DNA of 19,188 bases from JAKAVK01 sp964419095. Its GTDB lineage: Archaea; Micrarchaeota; Micrarchaeia; Micrarchaeales; CABMGC01. The stretch is taken from the NCBI GenBank assembly GCA_964419095.1, contig CAYQOG010000017.1, positions 1 through 19,188 of the forward strand. The letters are read 5' to 3'. Below are positions 1-6,088 of this stretch, one piece after another (the stretch's first letter is position 1; each line of letters opens with the position of its first letter). A program made the translations under genes and the position numbers. The notes under the pieces are model-generated. The model was not told the origin of the DNA, ran no database searches, and was given only the letters and a program-made list of their open reading frames with translations.

Positions 1-2
1 CC

Positions 3-869
3 GGAGAGGGCAAGGTAAATGCGACATCCAGCCTGCTGCTAGACCTCTCTCCAACAGTAGCTGCGATATACACTGCAAATTCAACGGTATTCGTCATGGT
101 GCCATCAGTGAGGGCGATAATTGTAGGAAGCCAGCATAATGCATCATCGCAAATAGTAGGCTCCAGGTCAGCCCTTAACGCAAGCGATAGAAATGACCTT
201 GAAGATGTAAAGCCCAACATAAGCATAGTATCGTCATCGCTCAATGTGTCCGGCAACTTCACAGACTTTTCAGTAACCGTAAAGGACAATTCAAACACCA
301 GCGTGGTGCTTAGGCACGTCTTGGTATTTGGCAACTACAGCGTTGTAGTTGCATCGTTTGTAGGTGCAAATGCCATGGTGCGTGTCATAGAAGACAACGG
401 CAGCCTTATGGTTCATGGCAATGAAAATGAAAGCGCCGCGCACAAATCTTCAGACAATGGTCTCGGGGTGAAGGCCAATGCAACTGCAAACACGAGCACA
501 AGAAATACCCTTGGAGACAACGCCAACGTACCTTCCGAAATATCAGATTCAAGCGCATCAAACTCAAACCAGAGCGAATTTGAGTCTGAATTAGTGCATG
601 AAGGATTGACTGCGCAGCATACGCGCATGTTCAACTTCCTGGTCAGTTCGAACGGCACCCTTATCCTGCCGTCTTCAGGCAACGAGTTAACGGGACAGTA
701 CTACGGATACAATCTCACAGCCGGTTCCACTGCGACATTCACGTTCAGCGGTAAACTAAGCTTCGGTGGGGGACGCATAATAATAACCCCTTCAAGCGGA
801 TCGGCATACAAGCTTGTTGTGGGAGGAGAGAACGGGGCGTCTGTGTCTGCCAATGTGACTGTACGATAA
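3..869 (+). CDS. Secreted, sequon-rich surface glycoprotein (5' end cut by window)
   Basis: The frame is open from the window edge to the TAA at 867-869, so only the last 288 codons are seen; the ATG at 96 is internal. The protein is dominated by Ser, Thr, Asn, Gly and Val with alternating beta-strand-like patterns. I count 17 N-X-S/T glycosylation sequons in these 288 residues (e.g. NAT, NST, NVS, NFT, NYS, NLT, NVT), spread over the whole length including five residues from the C-terminus. There is no C-terminal hydrophobic anchor or basic tail, so any membrane anchor or signal peptide must lie upstream of the window. Sequon density of this order is typical of S-layer or other exported archaeal envelope proteins modified by an AglB-type oligosaccharyltransferase. 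I do not recognise a specific family; surface location is inference from composition. Confidence 0.7.
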   Translation, partial: GEGKVNATSSLLLDLSPTVAAIYTANSTVFVMVPSVRAIIVGSQHNASSQIVGSRSALNASDRNDLEDVKPNISIVSSSLNVSGNFTDFSVTVKDNSNTSVVLRHVLVFGNYSVVVASFVGANAMVRVIEDNGSLMVHGNENESAAHKSSDNGLGVKANATANTSTRNTLGDNANVPSEISDSSASNSNQSEFESELVHEGLTAQHTRMFNFLVSSNGTLILPSSGNELTGQYYGYNLTAGSTATFTFSGKLSFGGGRIIITPSSGSAYKLVVGGENGASVSANVTVR

Positions 870-957
870 AGGAGTGAGTGTATACAACATGCTCTGGCAT
901 GTGAATTTCAAGTTCCAAGCTGAGCTCTCGGGCTTTGTTTAGGAAGTCAAAATCTGA

Positions 958-973
958 TTTGCTCCCACTGGGA
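958..973. repeat. Imperfect direct repeat of the tRNA-Glu 3' end
   Basis: The 16 bases here match positions 1035-1050, the 3' end of the tRNA-Glu gene plus flank, at 14 of 16 positions, with an uninterrupted 10-base identity TTTGCTCCCA. It lies 77 bp away on the 3' side of the tRNA. It may be an attachment-site remnant or a decayed tRNA fragment. Otherwise the stretch 870-1036 holds no ORF or RNA I can support. Confidence 0.3.
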
Positions 974-1036
974 AGTGGTATTCTAGTTAAGTGCCCAACA
1001 GATATACAACGCTGCCTTGCAGTCGCAAAAGAATTT

Positions 1037-1111
1037 TGCTCCCAACGGGATTTGAACCCGTGTTGCGGGGTTGAAAGCCCCGCGTCCTTGGCCGGACTAG
1101 ACGATAGGAGC
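1037..1111 (-). tRNA. tRNA-Glu (UUC anticodon)
   Basis: The minus strand folds into a full 75-nt cloverleaf: 7-bp acceptor stem (GCTCCTA with TGGGAGC, one G-U pair), 4-bp D stem with a GG-containing D loop, 5-bp anticodon stem CGGGG/CCCCG closing the loop CTTTCAA (anticodon TTC), variable region CAAC, and T arm ACGGG-TTCAAAT-CCCGT. The discriminator is A and CCA is not encoded. There is no intron at the canonical 37/38 position. The GTCCGGCCAA stretch in the D arm is typical of archaeal tRNA-Glu. A TATA-like TTAATAAA lies on the minus strand about 30 bp upstream (1137-1144). The open frame that crosses this locus on the plus strand is spurious. Confidence 0.96.
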
Positions 1112-1154
1112 GGATGTTTATTATCTCACATTATCCTTTATTAACCAATTGCAG

Positions 1155-1162
1155 GTTTAAGT
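1155..1162 (+). promoter_or_regulatory. TATA box of tmk (leaderless transcript)
   Basis: GTTTAAGT is centred about 23-26 bp upstream of the ATG at 1181, so transcription would start at or next to the start codon. No Shine-Dalgarno is needed or seen. Confidence 0.45.
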
Positions 1163-1180
1163 AACGTAATTGGGAATGGG

Positions 1181-1792
1181 ATGAAAGGTCTACTTGTCTG
1201 CCTAGAGGGCATAGAAGGTGCAGGGAAAGGAACCCAGTCAGAACTGCTTATGCAGAAACTAAAAGAGGCGAAGGTCAAATTCTCTTATTACAAGTATCCT
1301 AATACCGCATCCAAGTATGGCCATATCATAATGGAGCACCTTGAGGAAAAAATAACTCTTAGCGTAATGGAATTCTGTCTGCTCTTTGTCGCCGATATGG
1401 CAAAGGATGCTGCTTCTATATCCAAAAAGATTCTGAAAGGCGAGATTGTAATAGCTGACAGATACTTCTTGTCCACCATAGCATACCAATCTGCTGGCGG
1501 CATAGCGTATGGGAAGATGAAGGAGCTTGAAGATGCAGTTGGCCTTCCTTCACCCAACCTGATCGTATACCTTGACCTTGATCCTGAAAGCTCATTAAAG
1601 AGAAAGATGAAACAAAAGGGATCACTTGACAGGCATGAAAAAGATTTGCAGTATATGCACAAGATAAGAATGATATTTGAGCAATTGTACAGCGAAAGGT
1701 ATACCGGAGCAAAATGGCTGAAAATAGACGCAAACCTTGGCAAGGAAGAAATAAGCAAGGAAATCCTCAAAGAAATTGAGTTATTGCGTTAG
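1181..1792 (+). CDS. tmk: Thymidylate kinase (dTMP kinase)
   Basis: Phosphorylates dTMP to dTDP with ATP in the cytosol, the committed step toward dTTP. The 203-residue length is normal for the family. An N-terminal P-loop GIEGAGKGTQ sits at residues 10-19, and the DRY motif of thymidylate kinases is at residues 93-95, followed by STIAYQ, which lines the dTMP site. A Lys/Arg-rich LID-like segment (RKMKQKGSLDRHEKD) covers about residues 140-155. It is followed 38 bp later by dCTP deaminase on the same strand, and a ThyX-like protein lies nearby, so the neighbourhood concerns dTTP supply. The ATG at 1181 is chosen because a TATA-like box lies about 25 bp upstream and the P-loop begins at residue 10, as usual. 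Confidence 0.93.
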   Translation: MKGLLVCLEGIEGAGKGTQSELLMQKLKEAKVKFSYYKYPNTASKYGHIIMEHLEEKITLSVMEFCLLFVADMAKDAASISKKILKGEIVIADRYFLSTIAYQSAGGIAYGKMKELEDAVGLPSPNLIVYLDLDPESSLKRKMKQKGSLDRHEKDLQYMHKIRMIFEQLYSERYTGAKWLKIDANLGKEEISKEILKEIELLR

Positions 1793-1795
1793 CCA

Positions 1796-1803
1796 TTTAA
1801 ACC
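1796..1803 (+). promoter_or_regulatory. TATA box of dcd
   Basis: TTTAAACC lies just after the tmk stop and is centred about 31 bp before the dcd ATG at 1831, giving a predicted leader of only about 5-6 nt. dcd therefore probably has its own promoter rather than depending on tmk read-through. Confidence 0.45.
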
Positions 1804-1830
1804 TTTAATCCAAAGCATATACTGATTTCT

Positions 1831-2388
1831 ATGATATTATCCGACAAGGACATCAGGAAGTACATCAAGCAGGGCAAGATCAAGATAAGCCCTTACAACG
1901 AGAAGGAGCAGCTCAAGACCATAGGCGTTGACCTCAGGCTCGGAACCACGTTCAAGATATTCAAGGTCACGCACAAGGCGTATGTTGATTTGTCTGATGA
2001 GCACTACGAACCTGATACCGAAACAGTTGAGATCCCGAAAGGAGGAAGTTTCATACTCCACCCTGACGAGTTCGTCCTTGGCATAACTGAGGAGCATGTA
2101 GAATTGCCAACCGACCTCATGGCCCACATAGACGGAAGGTCAAGCCTTGGGAGACTGGGCATAGGGGTACATTCAACAGCAGGCCACGTAGACCCAGGGT
2201 ACAAAGGGAGGTTGACGCTTGAGATAAGCAACATAGGCAAGCTTCCAATCTCCATCCTTCCGGGCATGCGTTTCTGCTGCCTGATCTTCGAGACGCTATC
2301 ATCGCCGGTGGAGAAGGCATACCATGGCAAGTACTTCGGGACCAAGACCCCGTTGCCGTCGCGGATAAGCAAGGAGTTCAAGAAATAA
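1831..2388 (+). CDS. dcd: dCTP deaminase
   Basis: Converts dCTP to dUTP, feeding dUMP for thymidylate synthesis. The 185 residues carry the full Dcd signature: RSSLGR at about residues 103-108 (triphosphate and subunit contacts), a GHVDPGYKG block with Asp121, and LTLEISN with Glu131 at the position of the E. coli catalytic Glu138, followed by GKLPISILPGM. Archaeal members such as the M. jannaschii enzyme can be bifunctional dCTP deaminase/dUTPase; sequence alone does not say which this one is. The downstream DUF3467-like gene starts 11 bp after its stop and is probably co-transcribed. A second Dcd-fold protein lacking the catalytic Glu is encoded convergently at 2718-3293. Confidence 0.93.
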   Translation: MILSDKDIRKYIKQGKIKISPYNEKEQLKTIGVDLRLGTTFKIFKVTHKAYVDLSDEHYEPDTETVEIPKGGSFILHPDEFVLGITEEHVELPTDLMAHIDGRSSLGRLGIGVHSTAGHVDPGYKGRLTLEISNIGKLPISILPGMRFCCLIFETLSSPVEKAYHGKYFGTKTPLPSRISKEFKK

Positions 2389-2399
2389 TCGATGATAGA

Positions 2400-2717
2400 A
2401 TGGTCGAAGAACAAAGGCAATTGAACTTCGTTGACGTAAAGCCCATATTCGCAGACGAAATCCTGATAATGCTAAAGGTTAAGGCTGCCAAGGATGAGAA
2501 AGAAAACATCGAGAAGGAGGGTCAGATATCCCTGATCTTCATAGACATGGCAAAGAACCAGGCGCTGGGCGAATTCGTTATAACAAAGAACACTGCAAAG
2601 GCGCTTGCCAAGATCCTCCCCGAGAATATAGCAAACCTCGAAAGGCAGCTGGCCGACAAGTCGATGCCCAAGAATCCGGCGACAAAGAGTACTACTGAAG
2701 GAGGAATGTACAGGTAA
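2400..2717 (+). CDS. Small DUF3467-like protein
   Basis: A 105-residue soluble protein. It begins NFVDVKPIFADEILIML and ends its folded part with ITKNTAKALAKILPENIANLERQL, a beta-rich body closed by a helix in which 'AKAL..L.ENI..LE' resembles the C-terminal helix of DUF3467 proteins; the last 15 or so residues look disordered. The family has no established function, so none is claimed. It begins 11 bp after dcd and is probably in that operon. Its TAA stop abuts the stop of the convergent gene with no intervening base, so the two transcripts must overlap at their 3' ends. Confidence 0.65.
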   Translation: MVEEQRQLNFVDVKPIFADEILIMLKVKAAKDEKENIEKEGQISLIFIDMAKNQALGEFVITKNTAKALAKILPENIANLERQLADKSMPKNPATKSTTEGGMYR

Positions 2718-3293
2718 TCAGACCTGCTTTTCTTTCTTGTCGGCCGAGACCCTGCCGCCCTGCCATTGGCCTTCATAGGCGCGATGTATGTCTCCCACCA
2801 CCTGTGCGAATACGATGTTTACGAAGCGTGCGCCCATCTCGAGCCTGAAGTTAGACTTTCCGAGATTGGCAAGCGCAAATGTGAGTGTTCCTTTGTAACC
2901 GGGGTCTGTTTTCGTTCCCCTGAAGTAGATCCCTGACCTCTGCAGCGTGCTCCTTGGATGCACGTCCGCGATTATATGCCTTGCAGGCATCCCCTCCTCC
3001 ACGACTATCTTCTCAGCAGGCAGATTCACCGTTTCAATGGTAGTCGCAAGCACGAAGTCTCCGGGTTTGAGTATAACTTCCCTGTCGCCGTCCTTTATGT
3101 CCGCTATCTTCTTTATGTCTGGAGTCTTTCTCTCCGTTTCGCCGAGGAAACCTTCTCCTTCGATCTCATAGACTGATCCTACCCTCAGGTCGATTCCGAC
3201 TCCCTCTGGATTGTTGAGTTCCCTGTCTGCAAGGCCTTCAATCAGCTTGTGCTCCTTGTTCAACTCGAGTATCTTCTTCGCGGAGAGTATCAT
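2718..3293 (-). CDS. Dcd/dUTPase-fold protein without deaminase Glu; probable dUTPase
   Basis: 191 residues of the Dcd family: GVGIDLRVGS near 31-40, HPRSTLQRSG at 112-121 and TKTDPGYKGTLTFALANLG at 127-145. The block aligns without gaps to Dcd at 1831-2388, but the catalytic Glu of deaminases is replaced by Ala140 (LTFALAN against LTLEISN), while Asp130 of the DPGYKG motif, equivalent to the water-orienting Asp of trimeric dUTPases, is kept. I infer a dUTP pyrophosphatase (dUTP to dUMP) or a nucleotide-binding regulator rather than a deaminase. It starts 4 nt after the stop of the upstream ThyX-like gene, with GTGA-N4-ATG spanning that stop, so the two are co-transcribed and perhaps translationally coupled, fitting a dUMP-to-dTMP pair. 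Confidence 0.82.
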   Translation of the reverse strand: MILSAKKILELNKEHKLIEGLADRELNNPEGVGIDLRVGSVYEIEGEGFLGETERKTPDIKKIADIKDGDREVILKPGDFVLATTIETVNLPAEKIVVEEGMPARHIIADVHPRSTLQRSGIYFRGTKTDPGYKGTLTFALANLGKSNFRLEMGARFVNIVFAQVVGDIHRAYEGQWQGGRVSADKKEKQV

Positions 3294-3297
3294 GTTA

Positions 3298-4932
3298 TCA
3301 CTTGCCCATCGCTTCCTTCTTGTCCAGTTCAGCCAGCTTCCTGTCTATTTTCTTCTCGCTGTCTATCCTTGCAAGTGCATAGTCGTTCATGTCCACCTGC
3401 ATATATTCGATCAGCGAAGGATGTATCCTCTCGATCATGAGCTTCATGTTCTGCGCCAGTTTCCTGTAGTCAGGGTGACCCTGCTTCGTCGACCTCAATT
3501 CCGTGAGATGATACACTTCCCTGAGGTTGAGCTTGATGTAATACCTGATGAAATAGCATCTGGGCACTATATATTGCGCCTCGACAGGCATCTGTTCCGC
3601 AATCTTGTGGTAGAGTTCCGCGCACTCCTGCATCAGAGATTGGTACTCCCTCTTGAGATTCAATGCCTCAAGTTCCTCCGGCGTCTCGTATCCAAGGTCG
3701 GTGGTAAGCCTCTGCTTGTCAAGTGTGAGCACCCTGTGTCTGTGTATGTCCCTGTAAGCTCCGTAGCTTGCACATATCTCGAATGTATAGAAAGCATTCT
3801 CGAGCGCCCTGCCCGGCTTGTCCCTCCTGTTCCTTCTTCGCGAGAGATATTCCCTTATCAGCTCTTTCCTCTGATCAGCATTCAGCTTTTCGATATCCTT
3901 CCTCAGCGCCTCAAGCGAAAGCGCCGAGTAAGGGAATAGCATGCCCGCAAGCACCTTTGCCTCGGCATCCTTGTCATAGTCTATGAGCTTTACACTGGAC
4001 TTGCTTTCAGGCGCAGCCTTCTGGGTATGCCCGTTCTTTTTCATATACGCGGCCATCGCCTCCCTTGTCCCTATTATGTATTCTGATGGCTGCGACCTCT
4101 TCACGAACGATGGAATCATCTTGGACATTTCCTCATGGATCTCCTTCGCAAGCCATTTACCCTCAGGGACCTCGCTCGAATAGAGTTTCGTTATGAGATA
4201 TTCGTAGGCGCGCCCGTTGCCCGACAATCCTATATTTGTAAGCCTGCCTGCCGTCAGCATATTCTTGAGTATGTCGCACGCCTTCGCGCGCACGGCGCTG
4301 TTGTATGCGCGCTCCGTCGCCTCTGGATCCCGCGGCGTGACTTCCTTTATGTAATTGATAGCAATAGGCAGCCACTGCGCGTAGAGCTCGAATATCTTGT
4401 TCGATGTCCTTTCGTATTCATCGCCGAACCTTGATTCCATGAGATTTGGCTCCCTGTACCAGAGCCACTTCCCGTCTACCATCTTGTCGAAGGGTATGTA
4501 ACGCGCAGATTTCTCAAGGAATGAGAGGCCAAGCCTCGAGTCTGTAAGCAGATCCCCGCCAAGACTCGAGATGTTCTCGCAAGCGATATGACCGTTAGCA
4601 AGCTCCGCAACAGAATCGTCTCCGTATCCTACAAGAACGCGCTGGTAGAATTCCTCTGCCTTGTTCACTGCTAGGGCCGATTCAAGGCTCTTGTGAGGTG
4701 CATGTGCTTCAATAACCTCCATAACTTCCTTGTTCGGTATGAATTCGTCAAGCAGAAGCCGCCTTGCGCTCTTCTCCGACCTGCTGTACCTTGAGAACAA
4801 GCTCCCCTTGACCACTTCAGGCAGGTTCACAAGCCCAAAGATGTGCTTGTCCTGGTTCGTGAAGAAAGGCTTCACTACCTCCTGCTCCTTCTCATTAAGG
4901 TCTATAGGAAAAGCGTTCTCCACAATAAGCAC
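3298..4932 (-). CDS. Two-domain ThyX-like flavin-dependent thymidylate synthase homologue
   Basis: About 544 residues, twice the usual ThyX length of 220-250, with two tandem ThyX-like domains. ThyX makes dTMP from dUMP using FAD and methylene-folate. In the N-terminal half the block GDDSVAELANGHIACENISS leads to DSR (131-133, in place of RHR) and then EKSARYIPF, where the dUMP-binding S-x-R-Y is intact (S142, R144), followed by LTNIGLSGNGRAYEYL. In the C-terminal half RHR is intact (398-400), but the following S-x-R-Y is lost (R408 and onward), while NLREVYHLTELRS is present. The motifs are thus complementary. A TATA box at 4954-4961 predicts transcription from about 4931, so I chose the GTG at 4930-4932; a GTG at 4945-4947 would add five residues but lies only 6 bp from the TATA. 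Long ThyX-like proteins of this type have no function I know to be proven. Confidence 0.8.
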   Translation of the reverse strand: MLIVENAFPIDLNEKEQEVVKPFFTNQDKHIFGLVNLPEVVKGSLFSRYSRSEKSARRLLLDEFIPNKEVMEVIEAHAPHKSLESALAVNKAEEFYQRVLVGYGDDSVAELANGHIACENISSLGGDLLTDSRLGLSFLEKSARYIPFDKMVDGKWLWYREPNLMESRFGDEYERTSNKIFELYAQWLPIAINYIKEVTPRDPEATERAYNSAVRAKACDILKNMLTAGRLTNIGLSGNGRAYEYLITKLYSSEVPEGKWLAKEIHEEMSKMIPSFVKRSQPSEYIIGTREAMAAYMKKNGHTQKAAPESKSSVKLIDYDKDAEAKVLAGMLFPYSALSLEALRKDIEKLNADQRKELIREYLSRRRNRRDKPGRALENAFYTFEICASYGAYRDIHRHRVLTLDKQRLTTDLGYETPEELEALNLKREYQSLMQECAELYHKIAEQMPVEAQYIVPRCYFIRYYIKLNLREVYHLTELRSTKQGHPDYRKLAQNMKLMIERIHPSLIEYMQVDMNDYALARIDSEKKIDRKLAELDKKEAMGK

Positions 4933-4953
4933 ACCTACAAGTCGCACTTAAAA

Positions 4954-4961
4954 CTTATAAA
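4954..4961 (-). promoter_or_regulatory. TATA box of the thyX-like / dUTPase-like operon
   Basis: Minus-strand TTTATAAG lies between the PRC-barrel gene and the thyX-like gene. A start site about 26 bp downstream falls on the GTG at 4932, giving a leaderless mRNA and arguing against the GTG at 4947. Confidence 0.5.
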
Positions 4962-5022
4962 TGCTTCATCATTCAAAGCTCCATCTAAGGACAAATAAGT
5001 GTGCAACTAAAAATCGCACTAA

Positions 5023-5301
5023 TTACCTTGAGAGATCGTTGGCTTCCTGGGAGCTCGCTTCCTGCGATGCGGGCGAAGGCGCCGATACCAGAACCACATC
5101 TCCCACATTCTTGACATTCTTGTAGAGGATGCTCTTCTGCTTGAGTACGCTCTTTGCGTCACCCTTTGCGCTCTTCCATGGAATCATGAGCAGCCTGCTT
5201 ACTTCGCCGCGCTCAAGATCCACTATCACGTCCTGCACTTCTCCTAGGTACTGTCCGCCATCGCTGTATATGTCCATGCGGTAAATCTCTGAAATCTTCA
5301 T
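5023..5301 (-). CDS. PRC-barrel domain protein
   Basis: A 92-residue cytosolic protein. MKISEIYRMDIYSDGGQYLGEVQDVIVDLERGEVSRLLMI is a standard PRC-barrel opening (sub-barrel with the G-x-x-LG-x-V-x-D turn), followed by a basic loop (KSAKGDAKSVLKQK), a VKNVGDVVLV strand and a low-complexity Ser/Glu/Ala tail. PRC barrels occur in RNA-processing and photosynthetic reaction-centre proteins; stand-alone archaeal ones have no settled role. The start is fixed by a strong Shine-Dalgarno GGTGA four bases before the ATG and a TATA-like CTTTTAATATC at 5331-5341 upstream. A second PRC-barrel protein with a different loop is encoded at 15688-15939. Confidence 0.82.
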   Translation of the reverse strand: MKISEIYRMDIYSDGGQYLGEVQDVIVDLERGEVSRLLMIPWKSAKGDAKSVLKQKSILYKNVKNVGDVVLVSAPSPASQEASSQEANDLSR

Positions 5302-5395
5302 AAGGTCACCTGAATCCTCTTAGGAGTAAGATATTAAAAGCCTTTCGTAGTCCGTCGGAATAACGGAATCATATTTGCTGTACAAAATGGAAAGA

Positions 5396-5429
5396 CTTAT
5401 ATATATCAATATGCATATGTATATCGATA
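5396..5429 (+). promoter_or_regulatory. vapBC promoter with two palindromic operator candidates
   Basis: A TATA-like CTTATATATAT (5396-5406) is centred 31 bp before the vapB ATG at 5432. Between it and the start are two perfect palindromes, ATATGCATAT (5409-5418) and TATCGATA (5422-5429), covering the predicted start site. That position suits autorepression by the VapBC complex, as known for this family. AT-richness makes chance palindromes possible. Confidence 0.4.
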
Positions 5430-5431
5430 CT

Positions 5432-5659
5432 ATGGCCAAGACCATTGCCGTATCGGATGAGGCATATGAGCTTATGAAAAACTCAAAGATAAATGACGAG
5501 AGTTTCTCTGAGCTCATAAAACGGAGCCTAAAAAGAAGGCCCAGCCTTGCAAGCATAGCTGGGAAGGAGACGCTTAGCAAGGATGACTGGAAGAAGGCGC
5601 AAGAGGCCATCAAAAAGGCGGAATCAAAGACCGAAAAGGAGCTTTCAGAGAGTAGGTGA
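5432..5659 (+). CDS. vapB: VapB-type antitoxin
   Basis: 75 residues. MAKTIAVSDEAYELMKN followed by ESFSELIKRSLKR is the archaeal VapB/DUF217 antitoxin pattern: an N-terminal ribbon-helix-helix-like DNA-binding and dimerisation part, then a charged helical tail rich in Lys and Glu (about 35-75) expected to wrap the toxin. It should neutralise the adjoining PIN-domain nuclease and repress its own promoter. The frame is open upstream with ATG codons at 5375 and later, but these precede or overlap the TATA box; the ATG at 5432, directly before the conserved KTIAVSDE, is the likely start with a leader of about 6 nt. Its TGA (5657-5659) lies inside the Shine-Dalgarno of vapC, which couples translation of the pair. 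Confidence 0.88.
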   Translation: MAKTIAVSDEAYELMKNSKINDESFSELIKRSLKRRPSLASIAGKETLSKDDWKKAQEAIKKAESKTEKELSESR

Positions 5660-5663
5660 GTAT

Positions 5664-6074
5664 CTGGAGCTATTCGATACGACATACCTGATAGACCTGA
5701 TAAACAGCGATAGCGGTGCGTTGAAGAAAGCCGAGGAAATAGACAGGGAGGGCACACCGCCTGCGCTCTCCGTGATATCAATGCACGAATACCTGCTTGG
5801 AGTTTATCTGAAATACTATGATCAGAAAACGACGTTCAAATCAAGACTCACAAGCGCAAGGCAGGACATAAGCAGGTTCGAGATCCTTCCCTTGACCCAA
5901 GAAATAGTGGAAACAAGCGCAATGATACACTCCGACCTCATACGCCAAGGCAAGGTGATAGGCATAAATGACATCTACATCGCTGCAACAGCAATGCAGT
6001 ACAACATAGAGCTATTCACGAGAAACACTGCACACTTCGACAGGATAAGAGGGCTCAAACTGCGCACGTACTAA
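5664..6074 (+). CDS. vapC: VapC toxin, PIN-domain ribonuclease
   Basis: 136 residues with an intact PIN domain: DTTYLIDL with Asp5, Glu42 in MHEYLLG, Asp103 in GINDIYIAATA and the closing LFTRNTAHFDRI. These acidic residues bind the Mg/Mn ions that cleave RNA, in this family usually tRNA or rRNA; the target here is unknown. The frame opens at an ATG at 5583 inside vapB, which would add a basic 27-residue extension absent from PIN toxins. Family members begin two to four residues before the first Asp, and here that point holds only CTG (5664-5666), preceded by GGTGA at exactly the 4-nt spacing used by canonical genes in this window. I therefore propose a CTG start, (M)ELFDTTYLIDL. If wrong, the ATG at 5583 is the fallback. 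Confidence 0.85.
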   Translation: MELFDTTYLIDLINSDSGALKKAEEIDREGTPPALSVISMHEYLLGVYLKYYDQKTTFKSRLTSARQDISRFEILPLTQEIVETSAMIHSDLIRQGKVIGINDIYIAATAMQYNIELFTRNTAHFDRIRGLKLRTY

Positions 6075-6088
6075 ACGTTGATGCCTGC

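Noticed and set aside
935..1144. 69-residue plus-strand open frame
   Set aside because: It runs straight through the tRNA-Glu gene on the other strand and has no protein-like pattern.
4948..5022. C/D-box small RNA on the minus strand
   Set aside because: A C-box-like ATGATGA is present, but no D box (CTGA) lies at a suitable distance.
5583..5663. Basic N-terminal extension of VapC from ATG 5583
   Set aside because: It overlaps vapB by 77 bases in another frame, is Arg/Lys-rich like a shadow of the vapB tail, and is atypical for PIN toxins.
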